This document shows positions 7,110-16,300 of a stretch of 64,000 bases of DNA, one piece after another. The first letter of the stretch is position 1; every line of letters begins with the position of its first letter. The notes beneath the pieces are model-generated. The model was not told the origin of the DNA and did no database searches. It worked only from the letters and a program-made list of their open reading frames with translations. Origin of the DNA: Verrucomicrobium spinosum DSM 4136 = JCM 18804 (GTDB lineage Bacteria; Verrucomicrobiota; Verrucomicrobiia; Verrucomicrobiales; Verrucomicrobiaceae); assembly GCF_000172155.1 (NCBI RefSeq), contig NZ_ABIZ01000001.1, positions 6,543,105 to 6,607,104 on the forward strand. Reading direction: 5' to 3'. Position numbers and translations under genes: made by a program.

Positions 7110-8262
7110 CTAACCAGATGTTGGAATCCCGCCAGGATTGAATCGAAATCCTCCTGGCATATGTGCATCAAGATGCCGCGTCGCTGGTGTTGGGATTGTG
7201 AGTGGCAGACCTTGTATATGGTGCATCGGAATAAGCTCGCCCTTCAGGACATCATCTCCCGGGAAGACACGGATCCAAGCATCGTCCACTTCTGGAACAA
7301 GTCCACGATTAATTAACGTCCTGTTTTCATGGCTTCAAATATCGCCGTATCCCAATTCGTCCCAAAGGTCACGCGTGGCTCTCCAATCCGCCGGATTGTC
7401 ACGAACCACCCCGAGGCGGGTAGCATTCGATCCTGATGGAGATGCCCCAACTCTAAACCAACGATTCGGTCCAACCCCTCCTTTCGACGCTCTGAGCTCG
7501 TAGGTAACCCCATCTACAATTTTAGTCGAATTCAATCCGCTTTTTGCGGCAGCTGGCGCATGCTCAAAGAATTTGAATTCCCGCGACAGAAATGTTAAGA
7601 TCCTCGCTTTCCCTGCCAGTTTGAACGTCGCTCGTAAGGCAAAGTCTTCGGGTGCTGGAGCCAGTAGAAAGACGGAAGCTTGCGCAACTGGCACCGTCCA
7701 CGAAGCGCCATCAGAGGCAGCTCCCCAAACCCGGTTCGCATTCACATTGTCACCGGGATAGTTCCACCTCGCCGGCATTTGCATCGCCGGCTTCCGTTGC
7801 ACCTTGTACCCGTCCTTGACACTCCCTTCACTTCCCTCCTCCCGTATACCAAACCAGTAGGTCCAACCAAATTTTTCAAATTCGCGAATGTCTCGTCCTT
7901 CATAGATCTTTGCCCGCGTCCCACCAGCGTCATCCGCCAACGGTTTGCGAGTTACTTCGTCCAGGAGAATTCGATAAACAAACCCACTCCCCGGAATGCC
8001 CTGGTATGCCGTGTCTTCCACCGCTGCCATCCCCAAATAGTCCCACCCATTCACCGGGTCGTTCCCGCAATACCCGTACAGGTTGAACCCACCTGCTTCA
8101 CCTAGCGGATCACGGCTGATCCATCGCCCCATCTTGGGGGTGTAATACCTATAACCAAAGTAGCTCAGACCCGTCTCGGCATCGTGGAACTTGCTCTGAT
8201 AGCGGAACGGGCATGCTTCCGCATCACCGCTCTGGCCGAGTGGCTCACCATACGGACCGTAG
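7110..8262 (-). pseudogene. RHS C-terminal fragment with toxin tip, 5'-truncated by IS66, with an in-frame TGA
   Basis: The frame enters from the IS66 end at 8263 and reads TLTYGPYGEPL, then the end of an RHS core (LSYFGYRYYTPKMGRWISRD, then GGFNLYGYCGNDP) and a variable tip of about 290 residues. A TGA at 7335-7337 interrupts the frame. The same frame continues for 74 more codons (…LIPMHHIQG…HLDAHMPGGFRFNPGG…) to a TAG at 7110, 2 bp before the immunity gene. The His-rich motif beyond the TGA looks like a real, conserved toxin end, so the TGA is probably a disabling mutation. The N-terminal RHS shell is missing. The tip is unrelated to that of the giant RHS protein at 13364. Confidence 0.75.
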
Positions 8263-8332
8263 GTAAGCGTCAAGCCGATCCCCGTCTGATGTCGCTATGA
8301 AGCGTTATCACCATCAGTCATAGCTGAGGGGT

Positions 8333-8740
8333 ATGACTCATAGTGATCCTTCTTCCATAGCGTCAGCTCCACTCAAGCGTGATGTCAGGTCCAGGGTGCG
8401 CAGCACCCCGGCACAACGACACGCCGCGCTGGAGGCCTATGCCCGCTCAGGCCTGAGCGGGCCCCAGTTCGCCAGATCTGCTGGCATCAAGTACCAAACG
8501 CTGGTCTCCTGGCGCAGGCAGGCCAAAATCTCCACCTGCATTGCCACTCAGGCAGCCTCCCCTCCCATCGTGGCGTTTCTGGAGGCCGTCCCCATCTCCC
8601 CACTGCCTTCGACACGCCTGGATCTTCTGCTGCCCGGCACCGCCCGCCTGCACCTGTCCTGCTCCTCGCAGATGCCCCTGGTTGCAGCGCTGCTGCGTCA
8701 ACTCGAACTCAAGCATTCCCCGGACCTCCACTCATGCTGA
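8333..8740 (+). CDS. tnpA: IS66 TnpA (OrfA)
   Basis: A 135-residue protein with an N-terminal helix-turn-helix-like region (RHAALEAYARSGLSGPQFAR, then SAGIKYQTLVSWRRQ), typical of the small OrfA of IS66 elements, thought to bind DNA and act with TnpB and TnpC. Its 3' end overlaps tnpB by 7 bp, so translation of tnpB is probably coupled. The first 70 bp of the element contain the probable promoter region. Confidence 0.85.
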   Translation: MTHSDPSSIASAPLKRDVRSRVRSTPAQRHAALEAYARSGLSGPQFARSAGIKYQTLVSWRRQAKISTCIATQAASPPIVAFLEAVPISPLPSTRLDLLLPGTARLHLSCSSQMPLVAALLRQLELKHSPDLHSC

Positions 8741-9093
8741 GCTTCTCAGGCAGCCTCAAGGTCTTCATCGCCCTTCAACCCTGTGACATGAGGGCCGGGG
8801 TGGGCACCCTTCAGGGCATGGTCAGTGCGCAGTTGCAGGACGATCCCCGCAGCGGCTCGCTCTTTGTCTTCAGCAACAGGCGCCACTCGGTGCTCAAGAT
8901 CCTCTACTGGGACGGTTCGGGCTGGTGGCTGCTGGCCAAACGGCTCGAACAAGGCACCTTCAGCTGGCCGGCTGTCGCCGATCCTGCGCAGATCAAGCTG
9001 GCCCTGGCCCCGCAGGCTCTGGCCATGCTCACCGACGGCATTGATCTGCGGGGCGCGAAGATGCGCCCCTGGTATGAACGTGAGACGGGATAG
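8734..9093 (+). CDS. tnpB: IS66 TnpB (OrfB)
   Basis: A 119-residue protein with the diagnostic OrfB pattern: CDMRAGVGTLQGMV near residues 18-31, SLFVFSNRRHSVLKILYWDG near 42-61, GWWLLAKRLEQGTFSWP, and the C-terminal LRGAKMRPWYER. This matches the IS66 Orf2-like family. It overlaps the end of tnpA and lies 62 bp before tnpC. It is required for transposition in studied IS66 elements, with biochemical role unclear. Confidence 0.92.
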   Translation: MLSFSGSLKVFIALQPCDMRAGVGTLQGMVSAQLQDDPRSGSLFVFSNRRHSVLKILYWDGSGWWLLAKRLEQGTFSWPAVADPAQIKLALAPQALAMLTDGIDLRGAKMRPWYERETG

Positions 9094-9155
9094 TTTCCTG
9101 ATTCCTGCATCTGAAGCTGGACAAGGGCGCGGCTTGAGGCCACATCACGCGCCTC

Positions 9156-10428
9156 GTGACTCCTGAACCTGACGCCGCCACTTTGATCGCAGAGCTTCGT
9201 CGCAAAGACGAGGAACTCACGGCGGTGCGTCTGGAGAACAAGCTGCTGCGCCTCAAGCTCGACGCGCTTTCGCGCCGGATGTTCGGCAAAAGCAGCGAGA
9301 AGCTGGATGCAGAGCAGATGCAGCTGCTGCTCGACGGGATCGAGGAGCTCACGCTGGCCGAAGAGTCGGCCCGTCAGACCCGGCCGGGCAGGGAGCCGTC
9401 CACCCCGGAGCCAGTCCGGGAGCGCAAGCCCCGCATCCCGGAGCACCTGCCGGTTAAAGAGGTGTTCATCGACCCAGAAGAGGTCACGGCCAGCCCCCAG
9501 GACTGGGTGCACATCGGCGAAGAGGTCACCGAGCAGCTTGAGTACACCCCGGCAAGCTTCGAGCGCTTGCGCATCATCCGGCGCAAGTATGTGCGCAAGG
9601 ACCAGCGGCATCTGCCTCCGGTGGTGGCCCCGTTGCAGCCCTGCCTGCAGGAGCGCTGCCTGGCCGCCCCCTCGCTGCTGGCTCACAGCATGGTGTCGCG
9701 CTACCGGGACCATCTGCCCTGGCACCGGCTGGAGGGCATCTACGCCGGGCTGGGCGTGGAGATCTCGCGCCAGACGCTGGCCAACTGGAGCGGGATGACC
9801 GCAGAGGCCTGCGGGCTGCTCATGCGCGAGATCCATCAGAGCGTGTTTGCCAGCGGGTATGTCCAGCTTGATGAGACACCCATTGAGTACTTGAGCCCCG
9901 GTCATGGCCAGACCAAAACGGGTTACCTGTGGGTGGCGCACTCGCCGCTGACCCAGGAGACGTTCTTCCAGTGGCACACCGGACGGGCGGCCTTTTGTCT
10001 GGAGAGCCTGGTGCCTGCCGGGTTCGAGGGCATCATCCAGTGCGATGGGTATGCCGCTTACGCGTCTTTTGCCCAGAGCCGGGAGCGTGCGGGCACGATC
10101 CGGCTGGCGGGCTGCTGGGCGCATGCCCGGCGGAAGTTTTTTGAGGCCAGCACCTACTGCCAGGATGCCCTGTGGGTGCTGGTGCAGATCCGGGAGCTTT
10201 ATGCCGTGGAGGAAGAGTTGCGCGAGATCCGGGCTGGGCCGGAGCAAAGACAGGCGGCCCGAGAAGCCCGAAGCCGCCTTGTGATGGGGCAGGTCTATGA
10301 GAAGCTGGAGCAATGGCAGCAGCAACGCAAACACCCGCCCAAGAGTCCGACAGGGGCCGCGATACGCTATGCCCTCAACCAGCGTGCGAGCCTTGAAGTG
10401 TTCCTTGAGGACGGACGCGTGGAGGTGG
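9156..10428 (+). pseudogene. tnpC: IS66 TnpC transposase, 5' part (split by group II intron)
   Basis: Starts with GTG at 9156. The N-terminal coiled-coil (AELRRKDEELTAVRLENKLL, FGKSSEKLDAEQ) and zinc-binding-like region are followed by the DDE catalytic core, with QLDETPIEYL, IIQCDGYAAY and the AGCWAHARRKFFEA block. Frame and homology are normal up to codon 424 (LEVFLEDGRVEV). The next codon is split: G at 10428 joins AC at 12444 to restore Asp before NNLVENAIRP. In the present DNA the frame instead runs through the intron end to a stop at 10496. The intron lies antisense, so splicing cannot repair this mRNA. Confidence 0.92.
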
Positions 10429-10542
10429 GTAGAGTCGGAGACAGGCGCGGTGGTTTTAGGAAAGAGGAGTTGCTGTTGCCGGCGGCTTTCGCCTGATGCC
10501 GGTGCCTCAGTCTCTTCCCTTGACTCCGTTTCCTGCCCCCGC

Positions 10543-12006
10543 TCATCGAACCGGACTTGCAGCTTTACCGCATCCGGCTCTCATCACCGACTTCTGTACT
10601 TTCGCATTCAGCGTGCCTGGGCGCTCGCATTGCAGTTTGTACAGGCCAAGCTCCTCGTAGAGGTGCTTGTCGGGATACTGGCGGTAGCCCGTGCCTTTCT
10701 TCTGCCTGCGCCGCATCAGCCACCTGCGCAACCGCCTCTCTGTATAGGCTTGGATCTTGCGATACTCCTTGAAGACCGGGCCTTGGTTGAAGTAACCCGC
10801 CCAGCCTCTCAGTTTCCGGTTGATCACCAATGTCCTCACCTCGGGTTCCGAGGCGTGCCACAGTGAGGTGGTCTCGTCATGGATTGCCTTCATCAGTTTT
10901 TGCACAGCCTTCTTGGAAGGCCGGGTCCCTTCATATGACTTTCCGTCTCGTCCGTAAAACCGTCCGAAGCTGTAACCCAGGAAGTCAAACATCCCTCCCG
11001 GCACCTGCACCAGCCGCGTCTTGCGCTCGTTTACCTTCAACCCAAGTTTCTCCATGATCCCTTCCATGGCCTCGAGGGCCGTCGGCCCGTTTCCGGGTTT
11101 GCAACAGATCACGAAGTCATCAGCGTAGTTCACGATCACCGATTGCGTGGCACGGTCGTGCCCAAACTTCTTCCAGGCCAGCAGGAACCTCCGAAAGTAA
11201 AGGTTGGCAAGCAGGGGCGAGATCACCCCTCCCTGCGGCACCCCGCGTCGGTGGTTGCGGCTTTCAGTCGCTTGGACAGTTCGGCTGCCTCTGCTTGGTT
11301 CTTTGACGGGGACTTTGAGCCACATCCGGATGATCCGGAGCACTTTGCCATCAGCTATCCTCCGGCTCAGGCACTTGAGCAGCGCTCCATGGGGGATGGT
11401 GTTGAAGTAATCGCTCAGGTCCGCGTCCACCACTTCACTGCGTCCTTTCTGCCTCACCTGATAATAGACAAGGCGTACCGCAGTTTTAGCGTCGCGTCCC
11501 GGACGATACCCCATCTGCTCTTCGCAGAGGTCGGCCTCAAAGATTGGGGCCAGCACCAGCACCATCGCCATTTGCACCACTCTGTCCTTCACCGTGGGAA
11601 TGCCCAGCGGTCTCTGTCCTCCTCCTGCTTTGGGTATCCACACCCGGCGGAGGCGTTGCGGGCGGTAAGCACCGCTTCGCAACTCCTCCCGCAGCTCCCT
11701 CAGCCACACGCTCACATCCTGTTGTTCGATCTGTTGGAAGCTGGTGCCATCCACTCCGGGTGCCCCCGCTTTGCGGCGGCAGCGGTCCCAGGCTTCAGCC
11801 AGCACATCCTCGCGCCAGACCTTGTCCCACAGACTGTAAAACCGGCAGCCGGGCTCGGCCTTGGCTTTTGTCAGCAGTGCACTTTGCAGCTTCCCAACCG
11901 TCCCGGTCTTGCCCGGTTGAAGTTCGTAGATGTTGCCATCAATCCTCATGGTTCTCGCTGCTTGGTTCACTTGCCAGTCATCAGGGAGCCTTCCCTCCAC
12001 CCGCAT
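10543..12006 (-). CDS. ltrA: Group II intron reverse transcriptase/maturase
   Basis: A 487-residue protein with ordered RT blocks: RRKAGAPGVDGTSFQQIE, YRPQRLRRVWIPKAGGGQRP, MGYRPGRDAKTAVRLVYY, DADLSDYFNTIPH, RRGVPQGGVISPLLANLYF, and the catalytic VNYADDFVICC. These are followed by the maturase (X) domain with FLGYSFGRFYGRDGK and LRGWAGYFNQG. No H-N-H endonuclease domain is visible at the C-terminus. The last 13 codons (MRAGCGKAASPVR) are themselves the DNA of ribozyme domain V, so the ORF runs out of domain IV into the catalytic core. It may start at the ATG of MRIDGNIYELQPG, 20 codons downstream. Confidence 0.95.
   Translation of the reverse strand: MRVEGRLPDDWQVNQAARTMRIDGNIYELQPGKTGTVGKLQSALLTKAKAEPGCRFYSLWDKVWREDVLAEAWDRCRRKAGAPGVDGTSFQQIEQQDVSVWLRELREELRSGAYRPQRLRRVWIPKAGGGQRPLGIPTVKDRVVQMAMVLVLAPIFEADLCEEQMGYRPGRDAKTAVRLVYYQVRQKGRSEVVDADLSDYFNTIPHGALLKCLSRRIADGKVLRIIRMWLKVPVKEPSRGSRTVQATESRNHRRGVPQGGVISPLLANLYFRRFLLAWKKFGHDRATQSVIVNYADDFVICCKPGNGPTALEAMEGIMEKLGLKVNERKTRLVQVPGGMFDFLGYSFGRFYGRDGKSYEGTRPSKKAVQKLMKAIHDETTSLWHASEPEVRTLVINRKLRGWAGYFNQGPVFKEYRKIQAYTERRLRRWLMRRRQKKGTGYRQYPDKHLYEELGLYKLQCERPGTLNAKVQKSVMRAGCGKAASPVR
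10548..10580 (-). ncRNA. Group II intron domain V
   Basis: The minus-strand sequence starts GAGCCGGATGCGGTAAAG and ends CTGCAAGTCCGGTTC. It folds into the canonical 33-34 nt hairpin with paired GAGCCGGA/TCCGGTTC, an internal bulge and a GTAA-type tetraloop, and it carries the catalytic AGC near the 5' side. It overlaps the last codons of the maturase gene. Confidence 0.9.
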
Positions 12007-12443
12007 TACCAGGCTTCCCAGGTACTACACCCCCATCCGTCATCTGCCAGGACCCACCGTCTCCCTCGCGGGCCGATGGTTGGGCTCCGGATGCCACCCC
12101 GGCTGTCCATCCCAGCAGACTTCCCTCGTTGCGTTGAGCCCCTTCCATGCGTACTGCCACCACTACCCCGGTGGAATCCAGGACCTTCAACCGCTCAGAG
12201 CGGCCCCAGACGACGGCCTTCCCCGTTATTATGGCGGGTCGGCTCCCACAACAGTCTTTCGAGGCCTGCACGGTGTTCACACTACATTGCAGCCCGCATG
12301 ATCGCTGACTCCCTACGGAGCCTTTTCTGGAAGTACTTCGATTCATTTGTCACCTCTTGAACCGCCCCCAGTGCTTCTGGCCGGAGCGATATAGCCAGCC
12401 GGGACTTCCACCCGGTGATTCTCAACGCCTTTCCGAGGCATAC

Positions 12444-12727
12444 ACAACAACCTTGTCGAGAACGCGATCCGGCCCAGCGCCATTGGCAAGAAGAACTGGC
12501 TCTTCATGGGAGACGCGCAGAGTGGAGCCCGCGCGGCAACCTTCTACACGCTGATCGGGAACTGCCACCGCAACGGGATCGACGCCTTTGCGTACCTCAG
12601 TGACGTGTTTACGCGCCTGCCCCGCGAAACCAACCGGACGGTCCATCGACTTACGCCACGAAACTGGGCGGCCGACCGAGACGCGGCCCGCCAGGCACTG
12701 ACCCAGGCCGCTGTCGTGGGCGGGTAG
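12444..12727 (+). pseudogene. tnpC: IS66 TnpC transposase, 3' part
   Basis: Begins with the AC of the split Asp codon and encodes NNLVENAIRPSAIGKKNWLF, then AATFYTLIGNCHRNGIDAFA and LSDVFTRLP, to a stop at 12727. This is the conserved C-terminus of IS66 transposases (including the catalytic Glu region NN-x-x-E-N-A-I-R-P). It has no start of its own and is separated from the 5' part by the intron. Confidence 0.92.
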
Positions 12728-12827
12728 ACGTGTCAACCAGTCAAGCAAAGACGGACGGAGATTGGTCTACCGGATACGTTCGGATGGTAAGAGGGCATGC
12801 CCACAAAGCCTCCGCTCACGAGGAGCC

Positions 12828-12936
12828 TGTTTTGGTGCTTATTTTGCGAAAGCAGGCTGTTGGCACGGCCTGCTTTGGGTTGTCACTTTTTTTGGCACTT
12901 ATTTACGGAGAGCAGGCTGTTGGCACGGGCTGCTAT
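12828..12936. repeat. Dyad repeat with TTGGCA loop (copies b and c)
   Basis: Copy b (12828-12886) matches 6566-6625 at about 85%. Its hairpin GCAGGCTG-TTGGCA-CGGCCTGC is at 12852-12873. Copy c (12888-12936) repeats TTTTGG-x-x-CTTATTT and a hairpin with the same loop at 12912-12933. The stems differ between copies while the loop stays constant. The block ends 15 bp downstream of the stop of the immunity gene at 12952. Confidence 0.8.
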
Positions 12937-12951
12937 GTTTTTTACCCTTTT

Positions 12952-13386
12952 TCAGCGAAGACCACTCAGCAATTGGCCCAACCACTTTGACTTAGACTTT
13001 CCGTGCACGACGCGATCACGAAAAACAATCAAGTGGAAAATACTATCCTGGGGGCATTCGTGCGAGACGTATACAGCATAGTTCTCTGAAAGATGGGTCA
13101 AGGCATCGGCTATTGTCGGCAGAAAACTTCCTCGAATCAATGTTTCATCATGGAGCTCGATTGAGATCCATCGCGATCTACCGCGTGAGTCGTTCATCAC
13201 AAAGTTTCCACTGATCGGATCACAGACCCCCCCTATTTTTTCTATTCGACACCTAATTAGGTTCTGCGCCTCTAGATATTCCTCAGCGAATGCATCTTCG
13301 TCCAATACAGGCGGATTATACGGTTCCGCGAATAGCTTATCCATAGCGGCCAACGAGACGAGTTCAGCTTTGATCTGGTGGTGCAT
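12952..13386 (-). CDS. Probable immunity protein of the giant RHS toxin
   Basis: A 144-residue protein if started at MHHQIKAELVSLAAMDK (13386), or up to 153 if started at 13413. The shorter start overlaps the RHS stop by 23 bp, a normal arrangement for toxin/immunity pairs. It has no signal peptide or membrane segment, is acidic, and is not a family I recognise. The DNA is clearly AT-richer than the RHS core upstream. The role is inferred from its position directly after the toxin tip. Confidence 0.6.
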   Translation of the reverse strand: MHHQIKAELVSLAAMDKLFAEPYNPPVLDEDAFAEEYLEAQNLIRCRIEKIGGVCDPISGNFVMNDSRGRSRWISIELHDETLIRGSFLPTIADALTHLSENYAVYVSHECPQDSIFHLIVFRDRVVHGKSKSKWLGQLLSGLR

Positions 13387-16300
13387 AGTACTTGGCTGTA
13401 GCATTGGTTCCATTCAACACTCCTTGAGGGTCGGAGTGCATGTTAAATAGCGCTCGCTCTTGATCTGGGCTTAGATCTGGATAGCCAGTGTGCTCAATTT
13501 GAGTCGTGATCATTCGTTCTTCAGCTCTAATGACCTTCTGAATCACAGAGTCGGCTTGATCTTGAGTCATGCCCTCCTGCTCTGTCAATATCTTGTGCAT
13601 AGCCGTCCGATTACCAACTGCATCGCCATGAGCCCCAATTGCGGCAAGCGCTTGGATTCCAAATGGTACAACGCCCAGGATCTTTCCTCCAGATCCTTTA
13701 AACACGCGATTAATACTAGCCTCATTTTGCCTGACAAACCGTGCAAGATGTTTTGTCCCTTTGGCTTCAGCAAATCTGTACCCCCAGCCCCACGCTTTCA
13801 ACTGCCCTTGATTAAAGTGACCGACTCTCTTCAAATAGCCCGAAATGTAGCCATCGTTCGAATTTTTGATTCGACTGACCAATTCATCGGCATGCTTTGC
13901 GGCCTCTTCTGTAGTCATTTTTGCCGACAAGCTAACCCCGTCTTTCGCGAGGTGATCCTGATATTCTTCGATGACCTTCTGCACACGACGGTCATATTCG
14001 CGGTGAGCCGCTGCTCCATGAGGCTCCGCAGTTGCAACCGTTTTTTTATTTAGGGATCTTTGAAGCTCGTCATCAAAGTCGTTAGCATCTGCCCGATTGA
14101 GCGGAACAATGTGGTGATCTGTATCACTCCACGGGACATTCCGTTTGGATTGCCTCAACCCCTCAGGATCGAAGCTCGTCCAAGGATTCTGCCGGACATA
14201 CGCATACAGGTTCGGGCCATCCACAAAGCCCGCAGGGTCCTTCGACAGAAATGCCCCCGTCTCCAGATCCCGGTACCGGAACCCTTCATTCGCATACCCC
14301 GGCACATCGCGGTCCTTGCTGTTGCTCTTCTGGCGGTCCTGGGTGCTGCCAGACTCCGCCTTGATCTCGCCCCAGGCCTCGTAGGCGACTTGATAGGTCA
14401 GGGCTCCAGCGCCATCGGTCTTGGCCACGACATCGCCACGGGCATTGTAGTGCGTGTAGCTGGGGGTGCCCGACCGCAGGGAATAGAGCAGACCTCCCAC
14501 ACCACCGCCGATGTCACTGCCACGAACCAGCTCTGAGGAAAGAACGCCGCCGTCCAGCTCCTGCACCGAGGTGCCGCCACTGAACACGAACTTGGTCTCT
14601 GGTGCCGCATCCTTGACCGTCTCGATCCGCCGGGTGCGGTAGTCGTACACAAAGGAGTAGAGCCCCTGCCCGTCTCCCGTGTTCTTGTCAAAGCTCACCA
14701 GCCGGTTCTCACAGTCCCAAGCCAGGGCATCACTGTTTGCCCCCTGAGTGCGGGTGGCCCGGTTGCCGTTGAGGTCATAGGTGTAGCTGATCGTGTTGGC
14801 ACCGTCTGTCCACCCGGTGAGCTGGTTGATGCTATTGTACGAGTAGTCCGTGGTGCCCGGCGTAGGGCCGCCCGTCACGATCTTCTGCGAGCGGTTGTTG
14901 GCGTCATCGTACCCATAGGTCACGCTCACGGTTCCACTGCCTGCCGTGGTCGTGGACTCGGTCACGAGGCGATAGACGTCGTCGTAAGTGTTGACCACCG
15001 TGCGATTGGCCAGACCGGAGGGATAGACTTCCGAGACCTGGGCCACATTGCCCACCAGGTCGTGCTTCATGGTCTGCGTGTAGAGCAGGCCGGACGCAGC
15101 GGTCATCCCCTGGATCTGGGTCGCCCGATTGAGCGCATCGTAGAGGGTGGTGGTGGCATCGCCATTGGGCAGCGTGCGAATGGACACTGCCCCGACTGCA
15201 TTATACGCATAGCTCGTGGTCCGCCCGTTTTCGGTCATGGTGGCGAGACGGTTGAGCGCGTCATAGGTGCTGACGATCTCCCGGGCAGTTCCGCCGTAGG
15301 TCACCCGGGTGCGGTTGCCGGCCAGATCATAGCGGTACTGGTGAGTGACGCCGCCAGAGGTTTCGCTCAACGGGCGGTTCAGCGAGTCATAGGTGTAGGC
15401 GACATCCGCTTTCCCCACCTTGCCGGGTTCGGTGACCCCGAGAAGATTGCCCGCTGCGTCGTAGTCATAGCTGCGGTTGTCGGCAGTGCGCCCCACGTAC
15501 ATGACCGTCTCCAGCCGGTGACGGTCATCGTAGCCGTACTCCGTGCGCTGGCCCATGGCATCCACCCGGGCGGTCTTGTTGACGTCGTTGTAAACGAACA
15601 CCGTCTCCCGGTCCAAGGCATCACGGATGACCGTGTTGCGGTTGAGCCCGTCGTATTCAAACTCGGTGCGCTGGTTCTTGCCATCAACCACCGCCGTGCG
15701 ATTGCCGACCTTGTCGTACTCGTTGGTCACGACCATGCCTTCCGCATCGGTGGTGGTCTCCAGCCGCCCGAGGTCGTCATAGGTGTTGGTGGTGACCTTG
15801 CCGTTGGCATCCGTCACAGTGAGCACATGTCCACTCTTGTCATAGGTCGTGACGGTGACGGGGCGGGCTGTGGCGCCATCCGGCTTGGTCACCAGCGGGC
15901 TGGTGATGGTCTCAACCCGGTTGGCCTCATCATGCGTGGTGTCTGTGGCATGGCCACGGGCATCCACGATCTGGACGACGTTGCCCACGTCGTCATAGTC
16001 CGTCACAATGGTGGGGTGGATGAAGGCGGCTGTCTCCGCATCCCACACTTCGGGATGTTCTTCGGATACCTTCCGGTTGCGATTGTCGTATTCAAACTCC
16101 CAGCGCTTCCCGAGGGCATTGATGGTGGCGGACACATTGCCTGCGTCATCATATTCGGTCAACGTGACCGGACTCTCGGTCAGTCCGGTGAGGGTGTTGA
16201 ACACGGCCGGTTGCGTCACCTTTACCGGTCTGGCCGCCCGGTCAGACTCGGTCAGCGTGACCCGTCCCAGTTCATCCTGGACCTTCCACTTGAGTCCGGT

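Larger units (their letters stand above)
10429..12443 (-). ncRNA. Group II intron (ribozyme plus maturase ORF)
   Basis: On the minus strand the intron begins GTATGCCTCGGAAAGGCG (a variant of the usual GUGCG-type start) and ends CTCTAC. Boundaries are fixed because removing it restores the tnpC frame exactly (518 codons in total). Domain V is recognisable at 10548-10580. Domain VI starts GAGCGGGGGCAGG and pairs with CCTGTCTCCGACTC just before the 3' end; an insertion of about 90 nt lies in between. The 437-nt 5' part (12007-12443) holds domains I-IV and carries motifs such as GGGTGGAAGTCCCGG and CGTGCAGGCCTCGAAAGACT. Length is 2015 nt. Confidence 0.9.
8263..12776 (+). mobile_element. IS66-family element interrupted by a group II intron
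   Basis: The left end is GTAAGCGTCAAGCCGATCCC at 8263, followed by tnpA, tnpB and tnpC. The element would be about 2.5 kb without the 2015-bp intron at 10429-12443. The right end is uncertain. The best candidate ends at 12776, where the inward sequence shares GTA and a CC-x-ATC-x-CCGTC block with the left end, but no 8-bp target duplication is found (GACCGTAG precedes 8263). The clean GTGACGCTTAC-type right end seen at 6565 is not present here. Confidence 0.75.

Noticed and set aside
7335..7337. TGA as a selenocysteine or programmed readthrough codon in the RHS tip
   Set aside because: No SECIS-like hairpin directly after the TGA is apparent, and RHS toxins are not known selenoproteins. A nonsense mutation in a truncated pseudogene is simpler.
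8904..10334. 476-codon minus-strand frame across IS66 tnpC
   Set aside because: tnpB and tnpC on the plus strand carry clear IS66 motifs; the opposite frame is a compositional shadow.
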